From NCBI RefSeq assembly GCF_004005375.1, contig NZ_RZUF01000002.1, forward strand, positions 56,148-120,147: a stretch of 64,000 nucleotides of DNA, given 5' to 3'. Numbering within the stretch: the first letter of the stretch is position 1; every line of letters starts with the position of its first letter. This stretch comes from Rheinheimera sediminis (lineage in GTDB: Bacteria > Pseudomonadota > Gammaproteobacteria > Enterobacterales > Alteromonadaceae). Shown here piece by piece: positions 9,105-18,029 of the stretch. Made by a program: the position numbers and the translations under genes. Under the pieces are notes generated by a model. It made no database searches and was not told the DNA's origin. It was given only the letters and a program-made list of their open reading frames with translations.

Positions 9105-10685
9105 CTATAGCTCTATACCTGCGGCTTTCAGCTGCTGCAATAAAGGCTCCAGCATAGGCTGATACTTCTGCCAGCGGCCGACAGATTTTGTATTGACAGG
9201 CTCACGCACCTGAACTTTAGAGGCGGTAGAGACTGGGGCCTGATTCAGCTCGCTCTGTAAACAGGCTTGTTGCCAGTCCAGATCACAAAATTCAAGTAAT
9301 TCAGCAATCTGTTGCTCTGGGTTTTGCACCAGCGCCTCATAACTTTGCAGTCGAAAATTCGGCAGATTTTGCTGTTGCCAGAATAGAGCCAGTTGGTGGA
9401 AAGCGGTATAAAAGTGTGCTGTGTGTTTTAGATTAAAGGCATATCGGTAATAAGGACTGCCGAGGGAAAACAATGCTCTGTAGTTGCCAAGGCAAGTGTC
9501 CATCGGGTGACGCATCATGCAGATAATTTTGGCATTGGGCAGAGCACGGCGTATCAAATCGATATAAAAAAAGTTAAACGGCAGTTTGTCGATAAAACGT
9601 GGCTTGCCGCCAGTCACCACTCTGCTGCGTTCAAGATAGCGTTCGCCTAAAGCGCTAAAATCCAGCGCATAAGCAGCACTTAAGGTCTCAGGATCCAGCA
9701 CTTTAGCACTGGGTGTTGCTGTTAATTCTTTGACCGCTACACCAAAATCCTGCAGTTCACCTGCCGATAAGACATCGCTGTGGCTGCTTAAAATACGTTC
9801 CACTAAGGTCGTGCCTGAGCGGGGCATACCGAGAATAAAAATGGGCTCGCGGCTTGGACAGCCAGTAACGCTGAGTACAGAACTGACCGCATGCGGAGTG
9901 GCTGCAGCAAACAAGCTTAAATCTTCTTCGACCTGATAATTCAGAGTCTGAGCTTTGTGCTGTTTGGCCTGTGCCAGCTCTGCCATAGCGGCCGGATAGT
10001 TGTGTATGGCTTCGTATTCTTTGGCCAATGCATGGCCTATATGCAATAAAGCATCAGGCGAATGCAGCTTGGTTTTAACCTGGTGTAACTCATTGATCCT
10101 GGCCTGTGGATCTGAGGTCATGGCTAAATCACTGATAGCATAATGAGCCTGATAATAAGTGGGTTCGAGCTGTGAAGCCTGTTCAAAAGCGGCTTTGGCG
10201 GAAGGAAAGTCACCAACAAACTTCAATGACACGCCAAGGTTGTAAAAGTAGCTGGCTTTGTTTTGTTGCAATCGAACCGCATGCTGAAAATAGCTTAACG
10301 CCAGTTGATGTAAACCCACCCTGCTTAAGGCTACGCCTAAGGTATCTAAAGTTAAAGCCTGTTGAATTTGCTCTGCAGGCAAGGCTTGGGCTATGGCTTT
10401 GGCTTGTTCTAAAGCACCTGTCAGGCTATAGCCTTTGGCCAAATGAGCCAGATACTCATCTTTTGCATGCAGGCTGACGGCTTTTTCCATCAGACGAATA
10501 GATTTCTGTACCTGACCATATTCCAGATTAATCACACCCAGTAAAAAGTAACTATCCGCATGATCTGGCTGATGTTGCAGCAATTGGGCTAAGCAGGCAT
10601 GCGCTTCTTTATAGCGGCGTTGCTGCAGCAGTTGCATGGCGTGCTGGTGTTGTTGGCGTAAGGCTGGATCGAGTTGAACAGTCAT
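9105..10685 (-). CDS. TPR-containing sulfotransferase family protein
   Basis: A 526-residue two-part protein. Residues 1 to about 250 are tetratricopeptide repeats (for example DSYFLLGVINLEYGQVQKSI and SYFYNLGVSLKFVGDFPSA). From about 280 a sulfotransferase domain begins with the PAPS 5'-phosphate loop FILGMPRSGTTLVERIL, followed by AGELQDFG and the 3'-phosphate region around MRHPMDTCLGNYRALFS. It would transfer sulfate from PAPS to an unknown acceptor. The ATG at 10685 (MTVQLDPAL) with GGA 6-7 nt upstream is preferred over one at 10727. It follows a TonB receptor on the same strand after only 66 bp, so they are probably co-transcribed. The same pairing recurs in marine and sphingomonad genomes, to my recollection. 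Confidence 0.85.
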   Translation of the reverse strand: MTVQLDPALRQQHQHAMQLLQQRRYKEAHACLAQLLQHQPDHADSYFLLGVINLEYGQVQKSIRLMEKAVSLHAKDEYLAHLAKGYSLTGALEQAKAIAQALPAEQIQQALTLDTLGVALSRVGLHQLALSYFQHAVRLQQNKASYFYNLGVSLKFVGDFPSAKAAFEQASQLEPTYYQAHYAISDLAMTSDPQARINELHQVKTKLHSPDALLHIGHALAKEYEAIHNYPAAMAELAQAKQHKAQTLNYQVEEDLSLFAAATPHAVSSVLSVTGCPSREPIFILGMPRSGTTLVERILSSHSDVLSAGELQDFGVAVKELTATPSAKVLDPETLSAAYALDFSALGERYLERSRVVTGGKPRFIDKLPFNFFYIDLIRRALPNAKIICMMRHPMDTCLGNYRALFSLGSPYYRYAFNLKHTAHFYTAFHQLALFWQQQNLPNFRLQSYEALVQNPEQQIAELLEFCDLDWQQACLQSELNQAPVSTASKVQVREPVNTKSVGRWQKYQPMLEPLLQQLKAAGIEL

Positions 10686-10751
10686 AGTATTCCGCAAAAT
10701 ATAAGGGCACTGGTTAGTGCCCTTCAAACTAGAGTTTTACCTCAACTGAAC

Positions 10752-13214
10752 TTAGATCTCAAATTGATAGTTAAACTTCATACCGACTGTCATTGGCGTC
10801 AAAATAAAATGCCCGTAGTTACGTTGCAGTGCCGGGTCGTTTACATTTCGCTCTGGATAAGTCGCCAAACCAATATCGCCTTTATCACGACGCACTGAAG
10901 TAAAGGCATATTTATCAAACAGGTTATCGACATAGAAGGTAACAGACCAACTGTCGTCAGCCAGTTTGGCGGCTACGTTGCTGAGGCTATAGGCTGGCAA
11001 GGTTTCACCGTCCGCTCTTAAGCCTACTTTGGAAATCACATCACTTTGGTAGGTTAAACCGTAGGTCAGATCCAACTGTTTGCCATCCAGAATCTCAGTT
11101 TCGTAGTTCAGGCCCAAAGAGAACTGATGTTCAGGTGATCCCGGCAGTCTGTCGCCATCTTTACCGTCATAAAAGTCCTGCAATTCAGTACCCTGGTCGT
11201 CCACTACCGCAAACAGGAATGGCGCATCGCTGGTCAGTTCTGCCTTGGTGTAAGCGTAGGTAGCATAAGTGCTGATACCATTGGGTAAAATAGCCCGGGT
11301 TGAAATTTCCAGTCCTTTTGCATTGGCTGAACCAGCATTAGCAATAATAGGCAACTGACCATTCACAGTAGTGCTTGAGATCTGCGCATCTTCCCAGTCG
11401 ACGTTAAATAAAGCGGCGTTAAAGTGCAGTTTGTTTTTAAACCAGGTGGTTTTTAAGCCTAACTCATAGTTGGTGGTTGTGTCTGGGTTGAACAATCGCT
11501 CGTTTGGTAAAGCACACAGCTGTTGCGTATCGACAGGCAATGGATCCTCACAAAGCGCCACGCCATTGGTGCCACCAATACGAAAGCCTTCACTCACAGT
11601 AAAGTAAGCCATCACGTCCGAAGTAAACTTGTAATTCGTATTAAATTTCAGCAAGTTACCGCTATCCTCAGCTTGAACTGCGGATTTTGTAAAGTCTAAA
11701 GTAATAGCATCCGATGCGGCACCTTCAAACACAGTGAAATACAAAGGTGTGTCGTAAGCTGATTTAGAGTCTACTTTGTAGTCATAAAAACGAGCGCCCA
11801 GAGTAAAAGCCAGCTGTTCTGTCATCTGATAACCCAATTCCCCAAAAATGGCTTTTTCAGTGATAGTAGTGTCATCGACAGAAATATACTCCAAAGCGTC
11901 AGGACGTGGGTTACCGCCAGTTTTCCATTCAGTCAGAGCATATTGATCAAAACCAGGGGTAAATTCTCTGCTATAGCCTTCAAATTCAGACTTGTTATAA
12001 AAAGCGCCCACAATCCAGTTCCAGTCGCTGTCACCAGTGGAGACTAAGCGCAGTTCCTGAGTGAATACGTCCTGCTCCTGATCTTCACGGGTAAAAGCGG
12101 AGAAGGCCGGAAATTCTTCATAGCCGAAATTCAAACGGATCAGTAAGTCGGTTTGATCGCGTTGGCCGTGCTCTTCTGCTTTAGCTAAACCCGTAGCAGA
12201 GACCAGCTCGGCAAAACCTAAATCGGCTGTGACTTCCAGGCTTAACAGTGAGTTATCAATATCGTTTGGTTCTTCATAGCGGTAGGCTGATTCATATTTG
12301 CCAACCAAGGGTTTCAGCGGATTAGCTGCACCTAAGGCGTCGTAGTGAGTAATACCACGGCCTTCAATTTTTTCGTTCTGAAAGTAGTAATTTAAGGTGC
12401 TGTCTAACCAGTCATTTGGTGTCCAGCGCAAAGCTATACGGCCAGTGGTGGTTTGTTCACCATTGGCATCGGCTTTACGGTAGATGTTTGCTGCGACTTC
12501 AGCGCTGTCACTCCAATCCGGGTCGGTCAGTGATACCCCTGGTTCACGCACCAGATAGTTGTAATCTATGTAACCAGGGTCGTTCAGATAATTCAGAGAA
12601 GCACGTAAGGCTAATGTATCGTTAATCAACGGCAGGTTGACAATAAAACCACCTTGTTTGCCTAAGCTGTCACTTTCTTTCGTCGAGGATAAATCGCCAA
12701 AGATGCTGGCGCTGGTGACGTCAGTTTCTGGTTTATTCAGAATATAACGAATAGCGCCGCCCAAAGTACCAGCGCCATACAAAGTGCCCTGAGGGCCAAT
12801 TAATACTTCAACCCGTTCCACATCAACCAGTTTCAGATCTACAGCAGCAGGCAGTTCACCAATATAAGTAGAGACTGTGCCACCGTCAGAACCCGGGCCT
12901 GACGAGTTGGTATTTAAACCACGCACAATAATAGGGGAGGCTTCACGGCCGCCCTGATCCGTAATGGTTAAGCCTGGTACCCAGCGGGCAATATCTGCTA
13001 GTTCACTAATGTTTTGCTGTGCTATGACATCATTGTCCAGCGCTGTAATATTCAGAGGTGCTTCCTGCACTGTGCCGCTGCGGCGGGTTGCGGTGACATT
13101 AATCACCTCAATTTCTTGCTCTTGCGCTGCTAACTCTTCTGCTTTTACAGCATGGACAGGTGCTGCTAAAACAGAAGCTATGGTCAGCGATAACAGGCTG
13201 GGCTTAAACTGCAT
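10752..13214 (-). CDS. TonB-dependent receptor (820 aa)
   Basis: A complete outer-membrane receptor. A signal peptide (residues 1 to about 25) is followed by EIEVINVTATRRSGTVQEAPLNITAL, a TonB-box/plug start typical of siderophore- or vitamin-type receptors, the VRGLNT segment, and VERVEVLIGPQGTLYGAGTLGGAIRYILNKP. The barrel ends in an aromatic-rich C-terminus (MKFNYQFEI) fitting BAM recognition. The ATG at 13214 has GAGG 8 nt upstream. It precedes the TPR-sulfotransferase in one likely operon. Its architecture differs from the receptors at 1-862 and 29705-32353, and its ligand is unknown. The 420-bp gap upstream separates it from a divergent exported glycohydrolase. Confidence 0.92.
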   Translation of the reverse strand: MQFKPSLLSLTIASVLAAPVHAVKAEELAAQEQEIEVINVTATRRSGTVQEAPLNITALDNDVIAQQNISELADIARWVPGLTITDQGGREASPIIVRGLNTNSSGPGSDGGTVSTYIGELPAAVDLKLVDVERVEVLIGPQGTLYGAGTLGGAIRYILNKPETDVTSASIFGDLSSTKESDSLGKQGGFIVNLPLINDTLALRASLNYLNDPGYIDYNYLVREPGVSLTDPDWSDSAEVAANIYRKADANGEQTTTGRIALRWTPNDWLDSTLNYYFQNEKIEGRGITHYDALGAANPLKPLVGKYESAYRYEEPNDIDNSLLSLEVTADLGFAELVSATGLAKAEEHGQRDQTDLLIRLNFGYEEFPAFSAFTREDQEQDVFTQELRLVSTGDSDWNWIVGAFYNKSEFEGYSREFTPGFDQYALTEWKTGGNPRPDALEYISVDDTTITEKAIFGELGYQMTEQLAFTLGARFYDYKVDSKSAYDTPLYFTVFEGAASDAITLDFTKSAVQAEDSGNLLKFNTNYKFTSDVMAYFTVSEGFRIGGTNGVALCEDPLPVDTQQLCALPNERLFNPDTTTNYELGLKTTWFKNKLHFNAALFNVDWEDAQISSTTVNGQLPIIANAGSANAKGLEISTRAILPNGISTYATYAYTKAELTSDAPFLFAVVDDQGTELQDFYDGKDGDRLPGSPEHQFSLGLNYETEILDGKQLDLTYGLTYQSDVISKVGLRADGETLPAYSLSNVAAKLADDSWSVTFYVDNLFDKYAFTSVRRDKGDIGLATYPERNVNDPALQRNYGHFILTPMTVGMKFNYQFEI

Positions 13215-13634
13215 GGAAATTACCTCTATTGGTCGTATTTTTTAGGTGTTTCATCCGATAAAAGCATATAAAAATTCATAAAACAATAGCTCTCTAAACT
13301 GTGTGGTGAATTAATATTCATTAATTAACAAATTAAATTCATTTGATTGTTTTTGTTTAACTTTTGATGCAGCCTTTTAATTTGCAGTGTTGGGCTGTTT
13401 ATTTCTGTTGATCTGCGTGAGCTGTAAATTAATCGAATTTCATATTTATGCATATTAGTTATGGGTGATTTATTTTTGGTCGATAAGTGAGGTTTTTTCA
13501 TGCACAGTTTCGTTTTGGATTTTTCTTTTTGTGTGTAGAGCCTTTATCGGCAGATAAGCTGGTTCTGCCGGACTTGACAGTCGGCCTATGCTGTCGGATA
13601 ACAAGACTTATGTAAGTGCTTTCATGGTAGGTGT
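13215..13634. other. AT-rich divergent regulatory region
   Basis: 420 bp between two divergent genes, notably AT-rich near 13300-13550 and without a credible coding region. The only element I can place is the promoter at 13574-13602. A promoter for the TonB receptor must also lie here, but I cannot pick one out among the many A/T runs. Confidence 0.5.
13574..13602 (+). promoter_or_regulatory. Sigma-70-type promoter for the ADP-ribosylglycohydrolase-like gene
   Basis: A consensus -35 TTGACA at 13574-13579, a 17-nt spacer and GATAAC at 13597-13602, about 33 bp before the ATG at 13635. The -35 sits inside an imperfect inverted repeat (GCCGGACT/AGTCGGC), which might be an operator. Confidence 0.6.
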
Positions 13635-15038
13635 ATGCAGTTTCTTGCGCGTAAGCTATTCATTGTTTTAGTTGTTGCTACCATGCTGGTTATGGCACCC
13701 GCCTCTGCGCAACAGAAACTCGCCTTGTGCCAGGCTAGTGCCAACAGTATCCATCTTCTGGACAAGAAGCTCTATGCCGACAAGGTGCATGGGTTCTGGT
13801 TGGGGTTGAGTATAGCGAACTGGACTGGCCTGGTGACCGAGATGGATAAAATTGGTGGCGAGGGGCCGGCAGGGCAGTTTTATACCCGCAAAGACTGGCA
13901 AAGCAAAGATCAGCCTAGTATCTGGGGCCAGGGTATTCCCAGCAATTTATCAGACACTATTGATTGGGTAGTGGCTGGTAAAGATGAAGTCTGGGGTTCA
14001 GATGATGACAGCGACATTGAATACATTTATCTACAATTGATGTTCGACAGCAAACAGCCACTGCTTAGTGCAGAACAAATCCGTGATGGCTGGCTGGCGC
14101 ATATTTACAAAGATTCAGAAACTCCATTTAAAACGGCCAACGGTAAAGCTGAAAACTTTTTATGGGTTTCGAATCAGCAAGCTTTTGATTTAATGCAGCA
14201 CAATATTCTACCGCCCTTTACTGGTATGCCAGCGAATAACCCACACTACGATATGATTGATGCCCAGCTGACCACTGAGTTATTTGGTATTCTTGCACCC
14301 TTTCGCCCTGATATAGCCTCACAGCTCGCTTATTTACCTATACGCACCACGGCTTATGCGGAAGCTGCGGATATCGCCAATTTTTATGTGGTGATGCATG
14401 CGCTGGCCGCAGGTGTAGATCCTGCCAAAGCCATAGAGCCACAAGTGCTGCGAATTGCTCAGCAAGCCCGCGCTGAGCTGCCATCAAACCAGTATCCGGC
14501 CAAGATGTTTGATTTTGTCTGGTCTTTGTATCAGTCCGGAATACCCTGGGAAAAAGCCAGAGACAAGCTGTATCAGCGTTATCAGCTAGAAGCCAAAGAT
14601 GGCTATGAAATTACCAACAAGAAACTGTATTGCAATGGCTGTTTTGCAGCTGGTATTAACTTTGCTGCCAGTTTGGTTAGCTTGTTTTATGGCGAAGGCG
14701 ATATGCAGCAGACCATAAAAATAGCGGTATTAGCAGGTTGGGATTCAGATAATCCGGCTGCAACCTGGGGTGGCCTTTATGGTTTTATACTGGGAAAAAC
14801 CGGGGTGGAACAGGCTTTTGGGCGCAGCTTCTCCGACAAATTTAATATTCACCGTACCCGTAAAGGTTTTGCCAATAACGGCATAGATAACTTTGGGCAG
14901 ATGGCGTTGAGGGCAACAGCTATTGTCGACCAGGTCGTAGCTCAGCATATGCCAGCAATAACAGCAGCAAAAACAGCTGCTGGTGCAGAGTGTTGGCATA
15001 TTCCGGCTTTTGTCGCCCCGGCTGTTAGCCCTTTATAA
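13635..15038 (+). CDS. Exported ADP-ribosylglycohydrolase-fold protein
   Basis: A 467-residue protein with a signal peptide (residues 1 to about 25, ending ASA), so it acts in the periplasm or at the membrane. The fold is recognised from KVHGFWLGLSIANWTG near residue 50 and the C-terminal metal-binding signature GWDSDNPAATWGGLYGFILG near residue 370, typical of ADP-ribosylglycohydrolases with two Mg2+ ions. Cytosolic members remove ADP-ribose from proteins. An exported, longer form more likely cleaves a glycoside, but the substrate is unknown. It diverges from the TonB receptor, so joint handling of an imported compound is possible. A bidirectional terminator follows at 15047. Confidence 0.82.
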   Translation: MQFLARKLFIVLVVATMLVMAPASAQQKLALCQASANSIHLLDKKLYADKVHGFWLGLSIANWTGLVTEMDKIGGEGPAGQFYTRKDWQSKDQPSIWGQGIPSNLSDTIDWVVAGKDEVWGSDDDSDIEYIYLQLMFDSKQPLLSAEQIRDGWLAHIYKDSETPFKTANGKAENFLWVSNQQAFDLMQHNILPPFTGMPANNPHYDMIDAQLTTELFGILAPFRPDIASQLAYLPIRTTAYAEAADIANFYVVMHALAAGVDPAKAIEPQVLRIAQQARAELPSNQYPAKMFDFVWSLYQSGIPWEKARDKLYQRYQLEAKDGYEITNKKLYCNGCFAAGINFAASLVSLFYGEGDMQQTIKIAVLAGWDSDNPAATWGGLYGFILGKTGVEQAFGRSFSDKFNIHRTRKGFANNGIDNFGQMALRATAIVDQVVAQHMPAITAAKTAAGAECWHIPAFVAPAVSPL

Positions 15039-15046
15039 CTGAATTG

Positions 15047-15079
15047 AAAAAGACAGTCTGTAGCTCAGGCTGTCTTTTT
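15047..15079. terminator. Bidirectional rho-independent terminator
   Basis: AAAAAGACAGTCTG, a 5-nt loop, then CAGGCTGTCTTTTT. A 9-bp GC-containing stem with one T-G wobble is flanked by A5 and T5, lying between two convergent genes, so it can stop transcription from either side. Confidence 0.88.
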
Positions 15080-15093
15080 ATAGAGCAATACCT

Positions 15094-15951
15094 TCAGTTT
15101 TTAAGTGCATCAGCCACAGCCGCTTTTAATGACAAGGTTGCTTTACCTGTCAATTGGCTTAGTTGGCAGCTCTGATCAAACAAATCGCCTCTTGACGCTG
15201 CTGTATCTGAGTCTGCCAGAATATGGGCCAAACCATCAGGCAAACCTGCTTGTTGTAACATGACGTAGTAATCTGCTTCCGCCATGTCCTGATAGACCAC
15301 TGTTGTTCCGGATTGCAGACTAATTTCGGCCGCCAGTTCAGTCAAGGTATAAGCTGTATCACCAGCCAGTTCATACACCAGCCCGGCTTGATCCTCTTTG
15401 GTTAACACTGCAGCAGCTGCTGCGGCATAGTCCGCCCTGCTTGCTGAAGCAATTCGCCCTTCCTTAGCACAACCTGCCAATACTCCATATTTGAGCGCGA
15501 CCGGAATGGCGGCTAAGTAGTTTTCGCTATACCAGCCGTTTCTCAGCAGCGTATAAGGCAAGCCGGAATCCGCCAATAACTGTTCTGTCGCCAGATGTTC
15601 AGCGGCCAGAGCCAGGGTGGAGCGGTCGGCGTGCAGCAGGCTGGTGTAAGCCAGTAGTTTTACACCTGCATGTTTGGCGGCTTCAATCACAGCTTTATGT
15701 TGAGGTACACGCCAGCCTACTTCGCTGGAGGAAATCAGCAACACTTTGTCCACCCCTTGAAAAGCACTGTGAAGAGAGCTGGGTTGGTCGTAGTCGGCCT
15801 GGCGTAGTTGCACGCCTAAGGTTGCTAAATCCTTTGCACTTTCGAGGTTACGCACTGCTGCAATAATCTGTGAAGCGGGCACTGTATTCAGCAGTTGTTG
15901 AATAACAAGACGACCGAGCTGACCATTGGCACCTGTAATTGCAATCATCAT
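15094..15951 (-). CDS. qorB: NAD(P)H:quinone oxidoreductase, QorB type
   Basis: A 285-residue atypical short-chain dehydrogenase very close in pattern to E. coli QorB (YtfG), which reduces quinones with NADPH. The Rossmann motif is at the N-terminus (ITGANGQLGRLVI). Landmarks shared with QorB include VPASQI, VRQADY-like LRQADYDQP, LLISSSEVG, YTSLLHAD, LLRNGWYSENYLA, YELAGD, and GLPDGLA near the end. Two adjacent ATGs (15951, 15948) share an AAGG site; in-frame upstream codons lack one. It diverges from an HxlR regulator matching QorR, the same pairing as ytfG/ytfH, so regulation by that protein in response to redox or electrophile stress is likely. Confidence 0.93.
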   Translation of the reverse strand: MMIAITGANGQLGRLVIQQLLNTVPASQIIAAVRNLESAKDLATLGVQLRQADYDQPSSLHSAFQGVDKVLLISSSEVGWRVPQHKAVIEAAKHAGVKLLAYTSLLHADRSTLALAAEHLATEQLLADSGLPYTLLRNGWYSENYLAAIPVALKYGVLAGCAKEGRIASASRADYAAAAAAVLTKEDQAGLVYELAGDTAYTLTELAAEISLQSGTTVVYQDMAEADYYVMLQQAGLPDGLAHILADSDTAASRGDLFDQSCQLSQLTGKATLSLKAAVADALKN

Positions 15952-16008
15952 AATATTTACCTTGTGAGTTAAGTTCGTAGCGCATACTATCAATCACAAT
16001 TTCATTTA

Positions 16009-16034
16009 GTAAGTACGCACAAAAAGGTAAGTAT
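16009..16034. promoter_or_regulatory. Direct repeat GTAAGTAY in the qorB-qorR divergent region
   Basis: GTAAGTAC at 16009-16016 and GTAAGTAT at 16027-16034 are 18 bp apart, just before the qorR start and about 60 bp from the qorB start. HxlR-type dimers bind such repeated or palindromic sites between divergent genes, so this is a candidate operator. It is inferred from position only. Confidence 0.4.
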
Positions 16035-16037
16035 CTG

Positions 16038-16460
16038 ATGTCTGCTCCAGAACATGAGTTCAATAGTTCTACCCCCGGATTGGCTTCTTTATTACAGATC
16101 CCTGGTATGGTGTTTTCGCCGGATTGTCCTGCCCGCCAGGTGCTACAAACCGTCACCAGTCGCTGGGCTGTGCTGGTTCTGGTCGCTTTGCTGGCTGGTA
16201 CCCACAGATTCAGCGAGTTAAGACGAAAAATAGGTGGTGTAAGCGAAAAAATGCTGGCGCAGACGCTACAAGCGCTGGAGCAGGATGGTTTTGTATCTCG
16301 AAAATCCTTCCCTGTTGTTCCGCCTCATGTCGAATACAGTCTGACACCTATGGGCAAAGAAATCGCTGGGCAAGTCGAGACTTTGACGGATTGGATCAAT
16401 CAGAATTTGTATCGTATTCTGCAGCACAAGCAGAGGTCGGAATGTGACATAACCGAATAA
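16038..16460 (+). CDS. qorR: HxlR-family redox regulator, QorR type
   Basis: A 140-residue winged-helix HxlR regulator. Nearly every landmark of E. coli QorR (YtfH) is present: CPARQVLQTVTSRW, THRFSELRRKIGGVSEKMLAQTLQALEQDGF, PVVPPHVEYSLTPMG and LTDWI. The conserved cysteine near residue 31 (DCPAR) is the one that senses electrophiles or disulfide stress in related proteins such as HypR and QorR. It presumably represses qorB, from which it diverges across an 86-bp gap containing a direct repeat. The ATG at 16038 is used, with AAGG about 10 nt upstream. The stop codon lies inside a small hairpin (16450-16470, TAACCGAA/TTCGGTTA). Confidence 0.93.
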   Translation: MSAPEHEFNSSTPGLASLLQIPGMVFSPDCPARQVLQTVTSRWAVLVLVALLAGTHRFSELRRKIGGVSEKMLAQTLQALEQDGFVSRKSFPVVPPHVEYSLTPMGKEIAGQVETLTDWINQNLYRILQHKQRSECDITE

Positions 16461-16488
16461 AGTTCGGTTAAGGTCAGCCTGTAAGTAA

Positions 16489-16526
16489 ACAGGGCTGAAT
16501 CTGCTGTTTGCGATCTGCAGCCCTGT
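16489..16526 (+). terminator. Stem-loop downstream of qorR
   Basis: ACAGGGCTG at 16489-16497 pairs with CAGCCCTGT at 16518-16526 (9 bp, 20-nt loop), followed by CTGCTTTTC. It is a plausible but imperfect rho-independent terminator, since the T-run is short and interrupted. Confidence 0.5.
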
Positions 16527-16658
16527 CTGCTTTTCGGAGTAAAAAGAACTAATGCTGCTTCGACGCGCAGACTGAATCACTGTACTTGCTGATTTGATCC
16601 GGATCTCCTACCTTGTGCTCAGTTTGATTGACTCAGTTTAATAGGCGAAGATCCCGCT

Positions 16659-17348
16659 ATGTCCAATCCTTTTGTTTCACAACTTCAGCAGCATAGCCTT
16701 TGGTTTGCTGCCTTATCCGTGACTCAACAGCAGCAGCTTGTAGCTCAGGCCAGGCTGGTGCAACTCGGTGCAGGGCAACGATTATTCAGTCGCGGTGATG
16801 AGTTTGATGGTATCTATGTGCTGTTATCCGGTGCTTTGCTGATAGCAGGTGTGCATAGTTCTGGCCGTGAGGCCTTGCTGACTATAGTGGAAGCGGGGGA
16901 TTGGATAGGCGAGATTGCTTTGTTTGACCGCAAAGTCCGCACTCATGATGCGACCGCCAGCTTGGCTTGTCAGTTGTTACATTTGAACAACTCAGCTTTG
17001 CAGCTACTAGTGCAGCAAGACCCCTTGTGGTGGCAACGATTTGGTCAGTTGCTTACTGAAAAAATGCGGATGGTGTTTCAGGCGCTGGAAGACATCAGCT
17101 TGTTGCCTGCCTCAGTGCGGCTTGCCAGGCGTTTATTGCTGTTATGCCGTTTGCATCAACAGGATGAGCGCTATCTGATCCCAGTGCAGCAGGAGCAGTT
17201 GGGGCAGTTAGTGTCCTTGTCACGCCAAACCATTAACCAATTACTGCAACAGCTGGTGGCTGCAGGCGCGCTGCGGACCAGTTATGGTCATATTGAAGTG
17301 CTGGATTTAACACTGTTAAAACAAGCCGCACAGCTGGATCCTGACTGA
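16659..17348 (+). CDS. Crp/Fnr-family transcription regulator
   Basis: A 229-residue regulator with an N-terminal cyclic-nucleotide-binding-fold domain (about residues 15-140: GQRLFSRGDEFDGIYVLLSGALLI and GDWIGEIALFD) and a C-terminal Crp-type helix-turn-helix (about 165-215: VQQEQLGQLVSLSRQTINQLLQQLVAAG). The cysteine set that binds the iron-sulfur cluster in Fnr is absent, so it is not an oxygen sensor of that kind. The Arg-Ala pair contacting cAMP in Crp is also not evident, so the ligand is unknown. It is monocistronic, 100 bp before the DUF962 gene on the same strand. Confidence 0.88.
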   Translation: MSNPFVSQLQQHSLWFAALSVTQQQQLVAQARLVQLGAGQRLFSRGDEFDGIYVLLSGALLIAGVHSSGREALLTIVEAGDWIGEIALFDRKVRTHDATASLACQLLHLNNSALQLLVQQDPLWWQRFGQLLTEKMRMVFQALEDISLLPASVRLARRLLLLCRLHQQDERYLIPVQQEQLGQLVSLSRQTINQLLQQLVAAGALRTSYGHIEVLDLTLLKQAAQLDPD

Positions 17349-17448
17349 GTTTTTTACACAAGATCCGCACAACAGCAAAATTGTCGGCTGCCCGACAGTG
17401 TTCACCGTTGTTTTATCTTAGAGTAGAATTTTTACAAAGGAGAACTCT

Positions 17449-17943
17449 ATGAAAACCTTGTCAGAGCATTTAATTCAATACGCCCATTACCACAGGGATC
17501 AGCGCAATATTTATACCCACTTTGTTGGTATTCCGTTTATTGTTATCGCTTTGTTTAGCTTATTGTCTTTTGAAATAGCTGCAGGTTTTACAGCAACTCA
17601 CTTGTTACTGATAGGCTCTTTGGCATTTTATTTTCGCTTAAGTCTGAGTATGGGGCTGGTGATGCTGCTGTTTAGCGCCAGCTGTTATGCAGCTGCATTA
17701 CCATTGGTTGCGCTCGAAAGTACGGCAGTCTGGTTGGGGGCGTCAGCCGCAGTCTTTGTATTTGGCTGGGTGCTGCAATTTATCGGGCATTATTTTGAAG
17801 GCAAAAAACCTGCTTTTGTTGATGATTTGGTCGGTTTATTGATTGGACCTTTGTTTGTCATGGCGGAGCTGCTGTTTTTGTTAGGTTTTGCTAAATCGCT
17901 GCAACAGCAAATTGATCAAAGCGCCGGGCCTGTGCACAAATAA
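17449..17943 (+). CDS. DUF962/Mpo1-like membrane protein
   Basis: A 164-residue integral membrane protein of the YGL010w/DUF962 family. The yeast member Mpo1 is an Fe2+-dependent dioxygenase in alpha-oxidation of 2-hydroxy fatty acids. The conserved histidines are visible: YAHYHRDQRNIYTHFVGIP near residue 10 and FIGHYFEGKKPAFVDDLVGLLIGP near residue 108. About four hydrophobic helices span the rest. The ATG has a strong AAGGAG site. The enzymatic role in bacteria is inferred from yeast; no partner gene is adjacent. Confidence 0.85.
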   Translation: MKTLSEHLIQYAHYHRDQRNIYTHFVGIPFIVIALFSLLSFEIAAGFTATHLLLIGSLAFYFRLSLSMGLVMLLFSASCYAAALPLVALESTAVWLGASAAVFVFGWVLQFIGHYFEGKKPAFVDDLVGLLIGPLFVMAELLFLLGFAKSLQQQIDQSAGPVHK

Positions 17944-18029
17944 TGGCTTTTGTTTATCTCTATGCTGACTGAGCCAATGGGCTTACACTAGCCGTATTAG
18001 CTGTAAGATTTTTTTGGGAAGTTGTGATA

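Noticed and set aside
16659..17348. Naming the Crp/Fnr-family gene fnr or crp
   Set aside because: The cluster-binding cysteines of Fnr and the cAMP-contact residues of Crp are not evident.
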